NCBI RefSeq assembly: GCF_037201805.1 | Contig: NZ_CP147404.1 | Location: 1,760,001-1,824,000 of the forward strand | DNA: 64,000 bases | Reading direction: 5' to 3' | Origin: Bacillus sp. FJAT-52991 | Lineage (GTDB): Bacteria > Bacillota > Bacilli > Bacillales > Domibacillaceae | In this document: piece after piece, positions 1 to 7,343 of the stretch | Layout of the letters: every line of letters begins with the position of its first letter | Position numbering within the stretch: the first letter of the stretch is position 1 | Made by a program: the position numbers and the translations under genes | Notes under the pieces: generated by a model | Seen by the model: the letters and a program-made list of their open reading frames with translations, nothing else | Databases searched by the model: none | Told to the model about the DNA's origin: nothing

Positions 1-18
1 CAACTCTACAAAATTCAT
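1..18 (-). CDS. 5' end of a leftward gene controlled by an adenine-type riboswitch (partial)
   Basis: Only six codons are in the window (MNFVEL), reading left off the edge. The start is well supported: AGGAGG lies seven bases upstream of the ATG. It is the first gene after the purine riboswitch and terminator at 56-168, so its product should belong to purine salvage or transport. The residues would fit the start of an adenosine deaminase (family N-terminus ...LPKVELH), a known adenine-riboswitch target in other bacteria, but six residues cannot prove this. A purine permease is an alternative. Confidence 0.6.
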
Positions 19-55
19 AACTTCCTCCTAGTTTTATGTTAGTTGAAAAATAAAA

Positions 56-117
56 ACAAAAAAATTCCTGATCACAGAGAAAATACAAGTACATGTACCT
101 TCTCCGTAATCAGGAAT
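56..117 (-). terminator. riboswitch expression-platform terminator
   Basis: An 18-bp imperfect stem (100-117 with 64-81, two G-U pairs) is followed on the minus strand by a run of T. The 5' arm of the stem re-uses the 3' strands of aptamer P3 and P1. Ligand-bound aptamer and terminator are therefore mutually exclusive, the pbuE-like design in which adenine switches the gene on. The loop contains a GTACATGTAC palindrome. Confidence 0.85.
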
Positions 118-168
118 TATTGGTTCCTGGTAGAAACCTCCAAACCATATTATTGGAGTTATACGAAA
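101..168 (-). promoter_or_regulatory. purine riboswitch aptamer, adenine type
   Basis: Read leftward, the sequence has the conserved purine-aptamer layout. P1 is formed by TTCGTA and TACGGA. P2 is CTCCAA/TTGGAG with the loop carrying AATATGG. The J2/3 core is GTTTCTACC. P3 is CAGGAA/TTCCTG with loop CCAATAA. The ligand-selecting J3/1 base is a T (in GATTACG), where guanine aptamers have C and adenine aptamers have U; it is therefore adenine type. The layout closely resembles the B. subtilis pbuE aptamer. The L3 loop CCAATAA departs a little from the usual CCGTAAA. Confidence 0.9.
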
Positions 169-192
169 AAATTTTTTAATCGATTTTGTAAA

Positions 193-221
193 AGGATAAT
201 TGAATTTATTTATATTGTCAA
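193..221 (-). promoter_or_regulatory. sigma-A promoter for the riboswitch transcript
   Basis: On the minus strand TTGACA (221-216) and TATCCT (198-193) are separated by exactly 17 bases, about 25 bases upstream of the aptamer. The -35 is perfect and the -10 matches 4 of 6. Confidence 0.7.
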
Positions 222-437
222 GTAGGGGAATGTCATTTAACGAATGTCCAGATTCCCTAAACTCATTTAAGTATTTCCCCCCTACATGACAAAGCCCCCC
301 CATATTACGGGGAAGGTAAAGACGTCAATATTGATCATTTCTTAAACGATCAATATTCTATCTTCTACACAAAACGTGATTATTCTGATGAGCGTACAAT
401 ATCCGCTTTTTTATCTCTTTCCTTATTTTTCTTAACA

Positions 438-812
438 TTAAAGAACATATGTAGCCAGTGCTCTCTGGACATCAAAAATGCTGTCGTCCTTTCTAAACTG
501 TTTGGCAATAGGGTTCTCATTTCCGGAAATCCAAATTAATAATTCCGCCTCTAAGTCAAAAGTTCCTGCTGTTTCTACGCTAAAATGAGTGATGCTTCGA
601 TACGGTATAGAGAGATATTCTATTTTCTTTCCTGTTACGCCTTGCTTATCAATTAATAGTAAACGTTTGTTACTAAAAACGATTAAATCACGCAAAATTT
701 CAAATGCTACTTCAATTTTTTCTCCCTCAGCCACGATGAGTTCCAACGTCTTCTCTACCGTTTTAATATCCGCTTCCGTAGCATTGCCAATTAGACCATC
801 AAATAATCCCAT
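438..812 (-). CDS. PH domain-containing protein (bacterial PH-1 type)
   Basis: A 124-residue cytoplasmic protein without signal or membrane segments. It begins MGLFDGLIGNA, has a charged helix, then a beta-rich half (FEILRDLIVFSNKRLLLID, then YRSITHFSVETAG, then ELLIWISG) and a C-terminal helix. This is the pattern of bacterial pleckstrin-homology domain proteins of Bacillus. It starts 22 bases downstream of rtp with its own GGAGG-type site, so the two are probably cotranscribed. The family's function is unknown; the domain may bind proteins or lipids. Confidence 0.75.
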   Translation of the reverse strand: MGLFDGLIGNATEADIKTVEKTLELIVAEGEKIEVAFEILRDLIVFSNKRLLLIDKQGVTGKKIEYLSIPYRSITHFSVETAGTFDLEAELLIWISGNENPIAKQFRKDDSIFDVQRALATYVL

Positions 813-834
813 GTTTTCCTCCCGATGTTTAAGT

Positions 835-1194
835 TTAATAAACGTCTTCTAATGCTTTTCGAAGCAATCCCATGCTTCGATCAAGATCCGTCTTTACCTG
901 TTTTTTATACAGCTTTGCTTTTTCATAGTCGGCAAATTGATAAATGACTACTTCTTTGTATTTCGCCCCTTCTTGCAGCTTTTTATGTCTTTTTAGTATC
1001 CCATCATCGATTAACTCATGCAGCGAACGATAAATTTCCGAATGATTCGGTTCATAGCCGTACTGTTTAAATGTTGCTTTTAATTCATCCATCGCCTGCA
1101 TGCCATATAAACGATTTTCTTCGACAAACTTAATCATAAATAACTTTAAAAAGGCCCGCTGTTTAATTAGAAATTTCCCTTCACCTCTTGGCAT
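835..1194 (-). CDS. rtp: replication terminator protein (RTP)
   Basis: RTP is the winged-helix dimer that binds Ter sites and blocks replication forks from one side in B. subtilis; it is unrelated to E. coli Tus. The hallmark segments are visible: FLIKQRAFLKLFMIKFVEENRLYG, EPNHSEIYRSLHELIDDGILK, EGAKYKEVVIYQFADYEKAKLYKKQ and LDRSMGLLRKALED, all close to the B. subtilis protein over its full length of about 120 residues. The second of two adjacent ATGs (1194) is chosen because it sits 8 bases after GAGG; the first is only 5 away. A Ter-like sequence lies upstream at 1282-1312, as in B. subtilis, where RTP represses its own promoter. A PH-domain gene follows. RTP has a narrow distribution, so finding it is informative about lineage. 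Confidence 0.92.
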   Translation of the reverse strand: MPRGEGKFLIKQRAFLKLFMIKFVEENRLYGMQAMDELKATFKQYGYEPNHSEIYRSLHELIDDGILKRHKKLQEGAKYKEVVIYQFADYEKAKLYKKQVKTDLDRSMGLLRKALEDVY

Positions 1195-1281
1195 CATATT
1201 CACCTCTTGATCCTTTATTTGCTTGTATATCCACTTATATTTTATTTTAGCAAATTTATTGGTATAGAACGAATGTTTTAT

Positions 1282-1312
1282 TTTTATTTGAATTTTGCAC
1301 ATAATGTTATAT
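1282..1312 (-). other. Ter-like sequence upstream of rtp
   Basis: On the minus strand the core reads AACATTATGTGCAAAATTC. The B. subtilis Ter core is AACTATGTACTAAATTTTC. A near-identical sequence occurs at 3462-3492 in the same orientation. It overlaps the rtp upstream region, the place of TerI/TerII in B. subtilis. Identification rests on this resemblance and the adjacent rtp gene. Confidence 0.5.
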
Positions 1313-1319
1313 TAAAATA

Positions 1320-1347
1320 AACAGGCACCTATTTATAGATACCTGTT
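1320..1347 (-). terminator. terminator of the spoVAD/2Duf operon
   Basis: Minus-strand 12-bp stem (AACAGGTATCTA with TAGGTGCCTGTT, G-U pairs included) with a TAAA loop and a following TATTTTAAT. It begins right at the stop codon of the DUF421 gene and separates that operon from rtp. Confidence 0.75.
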
Positions 1348-2215
1348 ACGTTTGCAAATATGGTTTTGTTTTCTGGATGATCATTTGAACAGCTTTCGCG
1401 TTTGTTGCGTACATTTTTTTCGTTTTTGGGCAGTCTGTCGCAAGGGCAAATGATTCCATATCCGCGACAAATTTCTTCAAATTGGCTAGCAATAATGGTC
1501 GTTCTTGAGGAGCAGCTGGTTGAAGAAGATCATCGAATAAATCTACATGTAACTCTCCATAAGCATTAATCTGGCCAATAAATACATTTTCAAGCGATAC
1601 ACCTGCTGTTTCAAGCTGCTCATTTAACCATTCTTTCGTTTTGCCGCTCTCCGCTAGCGCATCGTGTAGCAACCGGCCATCCATAATGATCGTATGAGGT
1701 TCTTTTTCATTGATTGGTGTGAGTTGTAAGTCACTTCTTGTGAGTGGACGTTTATCTTTCTTTAATAAAGCATTTAAGCTACCATCTTGTTCTAGGACGG
1801 CATATTCTACATCAGCAATGGAAAAAATATCTTTCTTCCGCAGTAACGATAATAACTCGTCGATTGTATATTTTTCTTTCTTCAAATTATCTTCTAATAC
1901 TTTGCCATCTTTAATAAATATCGTCGACTTCCCGTCAATGACACCTCTGATCGATTTACTTTTTAATGCTAAATATCCGGCAAGTAATGGAATAAGCCCC
2001 CAAACAATAATAGCGATGAGCCCATCGACGACCGATCGCTCTCTAACCGTTGAAACTTCAGCTGCAATGCTACCGATTGTAATCCCTGTGATATATTCAA
2101 AAAACGATAATTGGGAAATTTGCCTTTTCCCAATGATTTTTGTAATAACAAATAAGACAACGAGAAATGAAATGGATCGAAGGGCAACATCTAACCATTG
2201 GGGCAAGGAAATCAC
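1346..2215 (-). CDS. DUF421-DUF1657 membrane protein (2Duf type, YetF-like)
   Basis: 289 residues. The N-terminus carries hydrophobic segments (about 10-30, 40-55, 65-85), followed by the DUF421 domain with IIGKRQISQLSFFEYITGITIG and the soluble part IDGKSTIFIKDGKV. The C-terminal 60 residues (ESFALATDCPKTKKMY) match the neighbouring free DUF1657 proteins (ESFSLATDNQQAKQLY), so this is a DUF421-DUF1657 fusion. Proteins of this layout, called 2Duf, occur in spoVA2mob operons. There they act at the spore inner membrane and raise wet-heat resistance. It is the last gene of a four-gene operon with DUF1657 and spoVAD genes. A spore inner-membrane role is inferred from that family knowledge. Confidence 0.85.
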   Translation of the reverse strand: MISLPQWLDVALRSISFLVVLFVITKIIGKRQISQLSFFEYITGITIGSIAAEVSTVRERSVVDGLIAIIVWGLIPLLAGYLALKSKSIRGVIDGKSTIFIKDGKVLEDNLKKEKYTIDELLSLLRKKDIFSIADVEYAVLEQDGSLNALLKKDKRPLTRSDLQLTPINEKEPHTIIMDGRLLHDALAESGKTKEWLNEQLETAGVSLENVFIGQINAYGELHVDLFDDLLQPAAPQERPLLLANLKKFVADMESFALATDCPKTKKMYATNAKAVQMIIQKTKPYLQT

Positions 2216-2223
2216 TCCTTTTC

Positions 2224-2436
2224 TTAAAATCCTTGATATTGTGGTTCATGATTTTCAAGTTCATAAATGCGTTTATTCATTTGTTCAATTACTTCATGAA
2301 GAGACATCATGCTTTCATGAAAGATCTCCTTCGCTGTCGGATCATCTGACATAAGTGCTAATTTGCTAAATACAGCCTCTGCATGTTTAAGACCAGCTGT
2401 GCAAGTCTTCACATCGGATGCAATGGTCATTTCCAA
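2224..2436 (-). CDS. DUF1657 small protein
   Basis: 70 residues, helical, without cysteine near the core: TIASDVKTCTAGLKHAEAVFSKLAL, then a second helix and an acidic tail ending PQYQGF. DUF1657 proteins accompany spoVA2-type operons in Bacillus. It lies between spoVAD (6 bases upstream) and the DUF421-DUF1657 gene (8 bases downstream), so it is translated within the same operon. It is paralogous to the protein at 3500-3703, sharing the EPQY tail. The molecular role is unknown. Confidence 0.85.
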   Translation of the reverse strand: MEMTIASDVKTCTAGLKHAEAVFSKLALMSDDPTAKEIFHESMMSLHEVIEQMNKRIYELENHEPQYQGF

Positions 2437-2442
2437 GCTCCT

Positions 2443-3447
2443 TTACTGTATATATTCGATTGAAACGGCATGAGCGATACAGGGAATGGACTCATTTTGT
2501 TGGAAAGAAAGCGGAGAAAGTAAAGCTCCAGTTGCAACTAATAGCATCCTTTTGACTTCGCCCTTTTTCATCCGCTTTAACAAATGACCATAACCGACAA
2601 CGGCTGAGCATCCAGCCCCACTTCCTCCTGAAAATACTGGTTGAGAATCTTTATAAATCATTAAACCGCAATCTTGAAATTGTTGATCAGTAATTGGAAT
2701 CCCGCGTTCTGTCAGCATCTCAAATGCAATACTTCGCCCAATGGACCCTAAATCTCCTGTGACAATTAAATCATAGTAAGACGGATCCAGCTTTAGTGAT
2801 GTCAGATGAGCGATAATCGTATCAACGGCTGCAGGGGCCATTGCTCCTCCCATATTAAAAGGGTCAGTTAATCCCATATCGACTACTTTGCCGATAGTGG
2901 CTGAAACAATAGCAGGACCATCGCCTTCTTGAGCAATCACTGCCGCCCCTGCTCCAGTAATCGTCCATTGTGCAGTTGGAGGCTTTTGTCCGCCATATTC
3001 GGTTGGATAGCGAAACTGCTTTTCAACCGCAGCATTATGACTTGATGCCGCTGTTAAAACATAATTCGCTCCTTTGTTGTTCACAATGAAGGAACTTAAA
3101 GCTAGTCCCTCCATAGAGGTGGAACAGGCACCAAATAACCCCATATAGGGAATACCTAATGCTCGGGCACCAAAGCTTGTAGGGGTAATTTGGTTGATTA
3201 AATCTCCCCCAAGAAAAAATTCAATATCTTCTTTTTTTAAATTACTTTTTTCCATTGCACGAAAGCAAGCTTCTTCAAGTAGCTTACGATGGGCTTTCTC
3301 ATAGCTTTCTTGCCCAATCCATAAGTCTCCATGAAGAATATCGAAGTCATCCGCTATTTTTCCATTGCTCTCAAAAGGACCGCCAACAACACCAGTTGAT
3401 AAGATGACAGGTTTATTGGAAAAGATCCATGTTCGCTGCCTTTCCAC
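2443..3447 (-). CDS. spoVAD: stage V sporulation protein AD homologue (SpoVA2-type)
   Basis: 334 residues with the thiolase-like fold of SpoVAD: an N-terminal WIFSNKPVIL segment, FLGGDLINQITPTSFGARALGIPYMGLFGACSTS, AQWTITGAGAAVI and a C-terminal GGSGAGCSAVVGYGHLL. SpoVAD binds dipicolinic acid and, with the other SpoVA proteins, moves Ca-DPA into the forespore and out at germination. The start is taken as the GTG at 3447, because GGGAGGTGA lies just upstream. Neighbours are DUF1657 genes and the 2Duf gene. Unusually, no spoVAC or spoVAEb gene is present beside it, so any channel function would need subunits from elsewhere. Confidence 0.88.
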   Translation of the reverse strand: MERQRTWIFSNKPVILSTGVVGGPFESNGKIADDFDILHGDLWIGQESYEKAHRKLLEEACFRAMEKSNLKKEDIEFFLGGDLINQITPTSFGARALGIPYMGLFGACSTSMEGLALSSFIVNNKGANYVLTAASSHNAAVEKQFRYPTEYGGQKPPTAQWTITGAGAAVIAQEGDGPAIVSATIGKVVDMGLTDPFNMGGAMAPAAVDTIIAHLTSLKLDPSYYDLIVTGDLGSIGRSIAFEMLTERGIPITDQQFQDCGLMIYKDSQPVFSGGSGAGCSAVVGYGHLLKRMKKGEVKRMLLVATGALLSPLSFQQNESIPCIAHAVSIEYIQ

Positions 3448-3461
3448 GCTTTCACCTCCCA

Positions 3462-3492
3462 TTTAATTTGAATTTAGCACATATTGTTTTAT
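3462..3492 (-). other. second Ter-like sequence
   Basis: The minus strand carries AACAATATGTGCTAAATTC, close to the sequence at 1282-1312 and to the B. subtilis Ter core AACTATGTACTAAATTTTC. It sits in the 50-base gap between a DUF1657 gene and spoVAD, 2.2 kb from the first copy and in the same orientation. Confidence 0.5.
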
Positions 3493-3499
3493 GATTTAT

Positions 3500-3703
3500 T
3501 TATTTTTTATATTGCGGTTCTTCTTGCTCTACTTCTTGAATGCGAGGTTCTAGCGTATCAATAATGGCTTGCGTTTGAGTGGCTGTTGTTTGATACAACT
3601 GCTTTGCTTGTTGATTGTCTGTTGCAAGACTAAAGCTTTCTAAGCTGGCTTGGGCACTTTTTAATCCTGCTAACGTCGTTTTCAAATCATTAATAACGGT
3701 CAT
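3500..3703 (-). CDS. DUF1657 small protein, first gene of the spoVAD operon
   Basis: 67 residues: DLKTTLAGLKSAQASLESFSL, ATDNQQAKQLYQTTATQTQ and the acidic tail EEPQYKK. GGGAGG precedes the ATG. In spoVA2mob operons a DUF1657 gene is also first. A possible forespore promoter lies at 3736-3764. The protein is a paralogue of the one at 2224-2436 and of the tail of the DUF421 protein. Function unknown; a spore role is inferred from context. Confidence 0.85.
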   Translation of the reverse strand: MTVINDLKTTLAGLKSAQASLESFSLATDNQQAKQLYQTTATQTQAIIDTLEPRIQEVEQEEPQYKK

Positions 3704-3735
3704 CTGTGGTACCTCCCTTTAGTTGAATTCTTTAC

Positions 3736-3764
3736 TAGCATGAGCTATTTTTAAAAAAATATTT
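3736..3764 (-). promoter_or_regulatory. possible sigma-F/sigma-G promoter of the spoVAD operon
   Basis: The minus-strand CATGCTA matches the forespore -10 pattern CATNHTA. AAATA stands 17 bases upstream as a weak -35 (consensus GHATR). Confidence 0.4.
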
Positions 3765-3864
3765 TTGGGAATTGTTGTTAATAAACTGAAATTTACAAAT
3801 TATTTCTTTATTCTGTATGTTAAAATGATGAATAGTAACTACATGCATAGGGGGAAGATTCATC

Positions 3865-5043
3865 ATGGCGTTTCATCTTGCTAAAAGAATGGAAGCATTT
3901 GGTCCATCTATTTTTAGTGAACTAAAAGCTTATAAATTAAAAAAACAAGCAGAAGGAAAAAAAATCATCGACTTAAGCTTAGGCAGCCCTGATTTGCCAC
4001 CCGCTCCTTTTGTAAGAGAGCAGCTTGCCGCTCTTGCAGCTGAGCCGGATCAATACGGCTACACTTTATCAGGTACGCAAGAGTTTTATCAGGCGGTTGC
4101 AAACTATTACCAACGTGCGCATGGAGTGGAGATTGACGCTTCAACAGAAATCGTTCATGCGATGGGCTCTCAAGAAGGTCTCGTTCATTTGCCGCTCGTC
4201 TTTGCGGATCCTGGTGACATCATTCTTGTAACAGATCCGGGTTATCCTGCCTATGAAGCGGGATTAGCTGTCGCAGGGGCCGAGCCGTATTATATGCCAC
4301 TTTTGAAAGAAAATCATTTTTTGCCTGATTTAAAAGCTATTCCTGTCGACATCGCCAACAAAGCACGGATGATGATTTTAAATTATCCTGGTAACCCTGT
4401 TCCGGGGCTAGCTACCGAGCAGTTTTTTAGTGAAGTGATCGAATTTGCCAGAAAGCATCATATTGTCGTCTTACATGATGCGGCTTATTCAGAATTTTAT
4501 TTCGATCATCAAACGCCTCTCAGCTTTCTAGCTGTTCCAGGCGCAAAAGACGTTGGAATGGAAATTAACTCTTTATCAAAAAGCTTTAGCTTAGCCGGTG
4601 CTAGAATTGCTTATATTGCAGGCAATAAAGATATGATTCAAAAAGCGGCTCAATTGAAATCTAATTTAGACTATGGAGTGTTTGCTCCGGTTCAAGCAGC
4701 TGGAATAGCAGCTCTCGACCACGCGGAGGAAATCGGCCAGTTCGTTCGAACAACTTATGAAAGTCGTCGCAATGTGTTTATTGCAGCGCTAGAGAAAATT
4801 GGTTGGAGGGTGGACAAACCATCTGGCGGCATGTTCATCTGGGCAAAGATTCCTGATGGCTGGACGTCAAAAGAATTTTGTTTTGCCTGCATTGACGAAG
4901 CTGGAGTTGTCATGGTTCCTGGACCGGCATTCGGACAAAACGGCGAAGGTTACGTCCGAATCGCCCTCGTTCATTCGGAAGAAATCTTAAAAGAAGCGGC
5001 TGAAAAGTTACAATCCGTGATTGAGGTTCCTAGGCTTCTATAA
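3865..5043 (+). CDS. PLP-dependent aminotransferase, class I/II
   Basis: 392 residues, full length for fold-type I aminotransferases. Visible motifs are the N-terminal LSLGSPDLPP, GYTLSGTQEF, the cofactor region MGSQEGLVHLP, TDPGYPAYE, NYPGNPVPG, the Asp/Tyr pair in HDAAYSEFYFD, and the Schiff-base lysine in SLSKSFSLAGARIAY. The C-terminus has GEGYVRIALVHSEE. It resembles LL-diaminopimelate/MalY-like and alanine-type aminotransferases of Bacillus; substrate cannot be set from sequence. It is a single gene in its transcription unit, divergent from the spoVAD operon, with GGGGGAAG ahead of the ATG. Confidence 0.85.
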   Translation: MAFHLAKRMEAFGPSIFSELKAYKLKKQAEGKKIIDLSLGSPDLPPAPFVREQLAALAAEPDQYGYTLSGTQEFYQAVANYYQRAHGVEIDASTEIVHAMGSQEGLVHLPLVFADPGDIILVTDPGYPAYEAGLAVAGAEPYYMPLLKENHFLPDLKAIPVDIANKARMMILNYPGNPVPGLATEQFFSEVIEFARKHHIVVLHDAAYSEFYFDHQTPLSFLAVPGAKDVGMEINSLSKSFSLAGARIAYIAGNKDMIQKAAQLKSNLDYGVFAPVQAAGIAALDHAEEIGQFVRTTYESRRNVFIAALEKIGWRVDKPSGGMFIWAKIPDGWTSKEFCFACIDEAGVVMVPGPAFGQNGEGYVRIALVHSEEILKEAAEKLQSVIEVPRLL

Positions 5044-5050
5044 CTAAAAT

Positions 5051-5086
5051 GGCTGCCTTCATGATAGTTAGATTATGAAGGCAGCC
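5051..5086 (+). terminator. hairpin after the aminotransferase gene
   Basis: Perfect 12-bp stem GGCTGCCTTCAT/ATGAAGGCAGCC with a 12-base loop. It starts seven bases after the stop codon. There is no clear T-run after it, so termination is likely but not certain. Confidence 0.55.
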
Positions 5087-5247
5087 ACACCTATTTTCAG
5101 CGATAAAAATTAATCTGTGGGCAAGCAGAGTAACGAGCCAAATAAGTGGCTATTTTCTTTCCTATGGCTTATATATATAATAGGATATGTGTGTGTGTGT
5201 TTGGATTATAAAGTAGAGATTATGCTTAGTGAATAATGAGGGGTTAT

Positions 5248-6603
5248 ATGAAAGAAACTGCGAAAATAAAATCTTTAAAATTGTCAACTTTCCAGCTAAT
5301 TGTTGTACTTTACTTCATAGGGGCACTATTATCTACTGGGTTATTACTTCTTCCTATCGCGCATAAGCCGGGTGTTGAATTAGCCTTTATCGATGCCTTA
5401 TTTGTAGCTGTTAGTGCACTTAGTGTAACCGGGTTATCCCCTGTTGGAACAGTCGAGACATTTAGTACAGTTGGCTATTTCTTTATTCTCTTTATTTTGC
5501 AAGTCGGCGGTATCGGTATTATGACACTCAGTTCGATTATTTGGCTACTAGTCGGAAAACGAATTGGTATGCGTGAGCGACAACTAATTATGGCGGATCA
5601 AAATCGGACTGATTTATCTGGACTTGTCAAATTAATGAGAGAAATCTTTTTGCTCATTCTTAGCATTGAGGCAATAGGTGCCCTCATTTTAGGGACTTAT
5701 TTCTTGCAATACTATCCAACAGCGTCAGAGGCTTTTCTTCATGGAATATTCGCATCGATCAGCGCAACAACCAATGGAGGATTTGATATTACAGGCCAAT
5801 CCCTTATTGTTTATCAAGATGATTATTTTGTCCAGTTCATTAATATGGTATTAATCGTTCTTGGAGCGATCGGCTTCCCTGTATTAGTTGAAGTGAAAGA
5901 TTATTTAACGTATCGAGGCACCCATAAATTCCGTTTCTCACTTTTTACGAAGCTAACAACAACGGTTTATGCTGCATTAGCTATTTTTGGCGCCATCGGT
6001 ATTTACCTGCTAGACCGATATCACTTCTTTGCGGATAAATCTTGGCATGAGTCATTGTTTTATGCTACTTTCCAGTCAATTGCAGCTAGAAGTGCTGGAT
6101 TAACCACTCTTGATTTAAATGAATTTTCGACAGCTACCTTGCTGTTTATTTCAACATTAATGTTTATCGGGGCCTCCCCAAGCAGTGTAGGTGGCGGATT
6201 GAGAACAACTACCTTTGCCATTGCCATGCTAAGTGTTTACTTTTTTGCTCGCGGTAAAAACACGATAAAGATTTTCAATCGAGAAGTTCATCCAATTGAT
6301 ATTCAACGCTCTTTTGTCGTCATAACGACTGGATTTTTCATTTGGGGCGGGTCGATCATTCTTCTTTCGTTTTTAGAGCCTAGCTTACCTATTGTGAAAG
6401 TCGTCTTTGAAGTATCCTCCGCCTTTGGAACTACTGGATCTTCATTAGGAATCACTGCAGACTTAGGTACACCAGCCAAGCTATTATTAATTTCTTTAAT
6501 GTTTATCGGTCGAATCGGGCTGTTTTCGTTACTATTCGTCATTCGTGGCCGTGAAATTAAAGAATCTTATCATTATCCGAAAGAACGGATTTTAATAGGT
6601 TAA
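5248..6603 (+). CDS. ktrD: K+ transporter membrane subunit, TrkH/KtrB/KtrD family
   Basis: 451 residues with the fourfold M1-P-M2 layout of SKT potassium transporters. The four selectivity-filter loops are seen in order: SVTGLSP (about residue 62), TTNGGFD (about 175), AARSAGLTT (about 285) and GTTGSSLG (about 395). GASPSSVGGGLRTTT is the conserved segment after filter 3. Members pair with a cytosolic RCK subunit (KtrC/KtrA); none is adjacent, which fits the solitary ktrD of B. subtilis. The ATG at 5248 follows GAGGGG; an in-frame ATG at 5236 has no site. I saw no c-di-AMP riboswitch upstream. KtrB versus KtrD is not certain. Confidence 0.85.
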   Translation: MKETAKIKSLKLSTFQLIVVLYFIGALLSTGLLLLPIAHKPGVELAFIDALFVAVSALSVTGLSPVGTVETFSTVGYFFILFILQVGGIGIMTLSSIIWLLVGKRIGMRERQLIMADQNRTDLSGLVKLMREIFLLILSIEAIGALILGTYFLQYYPTASEAFLHGIFASISATTNGGFDITGQSLIVYQDDYFVQFINMVLIVLGAIGFPVLVEVKDYLTYRGTHKFRFSLFTKLTTTVYAALAIFGAIGIYLLDRYHFFADKSWHESLFYATFQSIAARSAGLTTLDLNEFSTATLLFISTLMFIGASPSSVGGGLRTTTFAIAMLSVYFFARGKNTIKIFNREVHPIDIQRSFVVITTGFFIWGGSIILLSFLEPSLPIVKVVFEVSSAFGTTGSSLGITADLGTPAKLLLISLMFIGRIGLFSLLFVIRGREIKESYHYPKERILIG

Positions 6604-6618
6604 AAACAAATGTACATA

Positions 6619-6661
6619 AAAAACAAGTGCAGCTCATCATGATGACTTGCACTTGTTTTTT
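6619..6661. terminator. bidirectional terminator
   Basis: AAAAAACAAGTGCA and TGCACTTGTTTTTT form a stem around a 16-base loop. A- and T-tracts on both sides serve the convergent ktr and lrgB-type genes. Confidence 0.85.
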
Positions 6662-7343
6662 AATATAATAATGGAAAAAGCCAAGGTAAAATCATCGACG
6701 TAATAATCCCAGCAAACCCCATCGCTGCTCCTGAAACCGCTCCTTGTATAGGCCCTTCAGCCACCGCTTGTGACGTTCCGATTCCATGAGCGACTGTTCC
6801 GATCGATAACCCTCTTGAAAACGGATCGGTTATTTTCATCACATTTAACAGCAATGGTCCAAAAAGGGCTCCAAACATCCCAGCTACCATCACAAAAGCG
6901 GCTGAAAGAGCGGGGTCACCACCGATCACTTTCGCAACTTCGATAGCAACGGGCGTAGTGACAGCCTTAGTCGCTGCTGTGGCAGCAATCGTTTTTGATA
7001 AACCGAATGCTTTCACAAGCCAGACCGCTGAAGCAATCGTCGAGATGGTTCCAATTGTCAAGCCAATAAAAGCCGGAAGGAGTCGGGACATGAGCACCGC
7101 TCGGTTATGATAAAGTGGAACCGCCAATGCAACGGTTGCCGGTCCCAGTAAATATGTCATTATGTCTTTTGCCGGTGTGTACTCCTCATACGATATCCCA
7201 CTGAGTAGCAAAATGACAATGATCATCGCCGTACTCAAAAATACAGGAGCCGTAAATGGTGATGGAAAACGGAAGGACAATTTTCTTGATAGCCAATAAA
7301 CAGCGACCGTCAAGAAAATACTAAACAATGTGATGCTGTTCAT
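6660..7343 (-). CDS. LrgB/CidB family membrane protein (PftB-like)
   Basis: 227 residues, almost wholly hydrophobic with about six to seven membrane segments. The family signature ATKAVTTPVAIEVAKVIGG and the GTVAHGIGTSQAV motif are present. LrgB/CidB proteins were described as antiholin partners; the B. subtilis pair PftAB (YsbAB) is a pyruvate transporter. Its start overlaps the end of the LrgA-type gene by 23 bases, so the two are translationally coupled. Either role is possible; pyruvate transport would suit the central-metabolism genes around. Confidence 0.85.
   Translation of the reverse strand: MNSITLFSIFLTVAVYWLSRKLSFRFPSPFTAPVFLSTAMIIVILLLSGISYEEYTPAKDIMTYLLGPATVALAVPLYHNRAVLMSRLLPAFIGLTIGTISTIASAVWLVKAFGLSKTIAATAATKAVTTPVAIEVAKVIGGDPALSAAFVMVAGMFGALFGPLLLNVMKITDPFSRGLSIGTVAHGIGTSQAVAEGPIQGAVSGAAMGFAGIITSMILPWLFPLLY

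Noticed and set aside
34..303. 89-residue open frame over the left-edge riboswitch
   Set aside because: It runs through the aptamer, terminator and promoter; conserved riboswitch bases explain the sequence, and no ribosome binding site precedes it.
327..357. 10-bp inverted repeat AATATTGATC/GATCAATATT
   Set aside because: Lies 81 bases past the PH-domain gene with no T-run on either strand, so not called as a terminator; no other role is evident.
1710..2354. 214-residue plus-strand frame opposite the DUF421 gene
   Set aside because: Antisense shadow; the minus-strand frame has family motifs, operon context and a proper start.
5044..5247. Search for a c-di-AMP riboswitch ahead of the K+ transporter gene
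   Set aside because: None of the conserved ydaO-type segments was found; only a hairpin belonging to the upstream gene and a TG-rich stretch.
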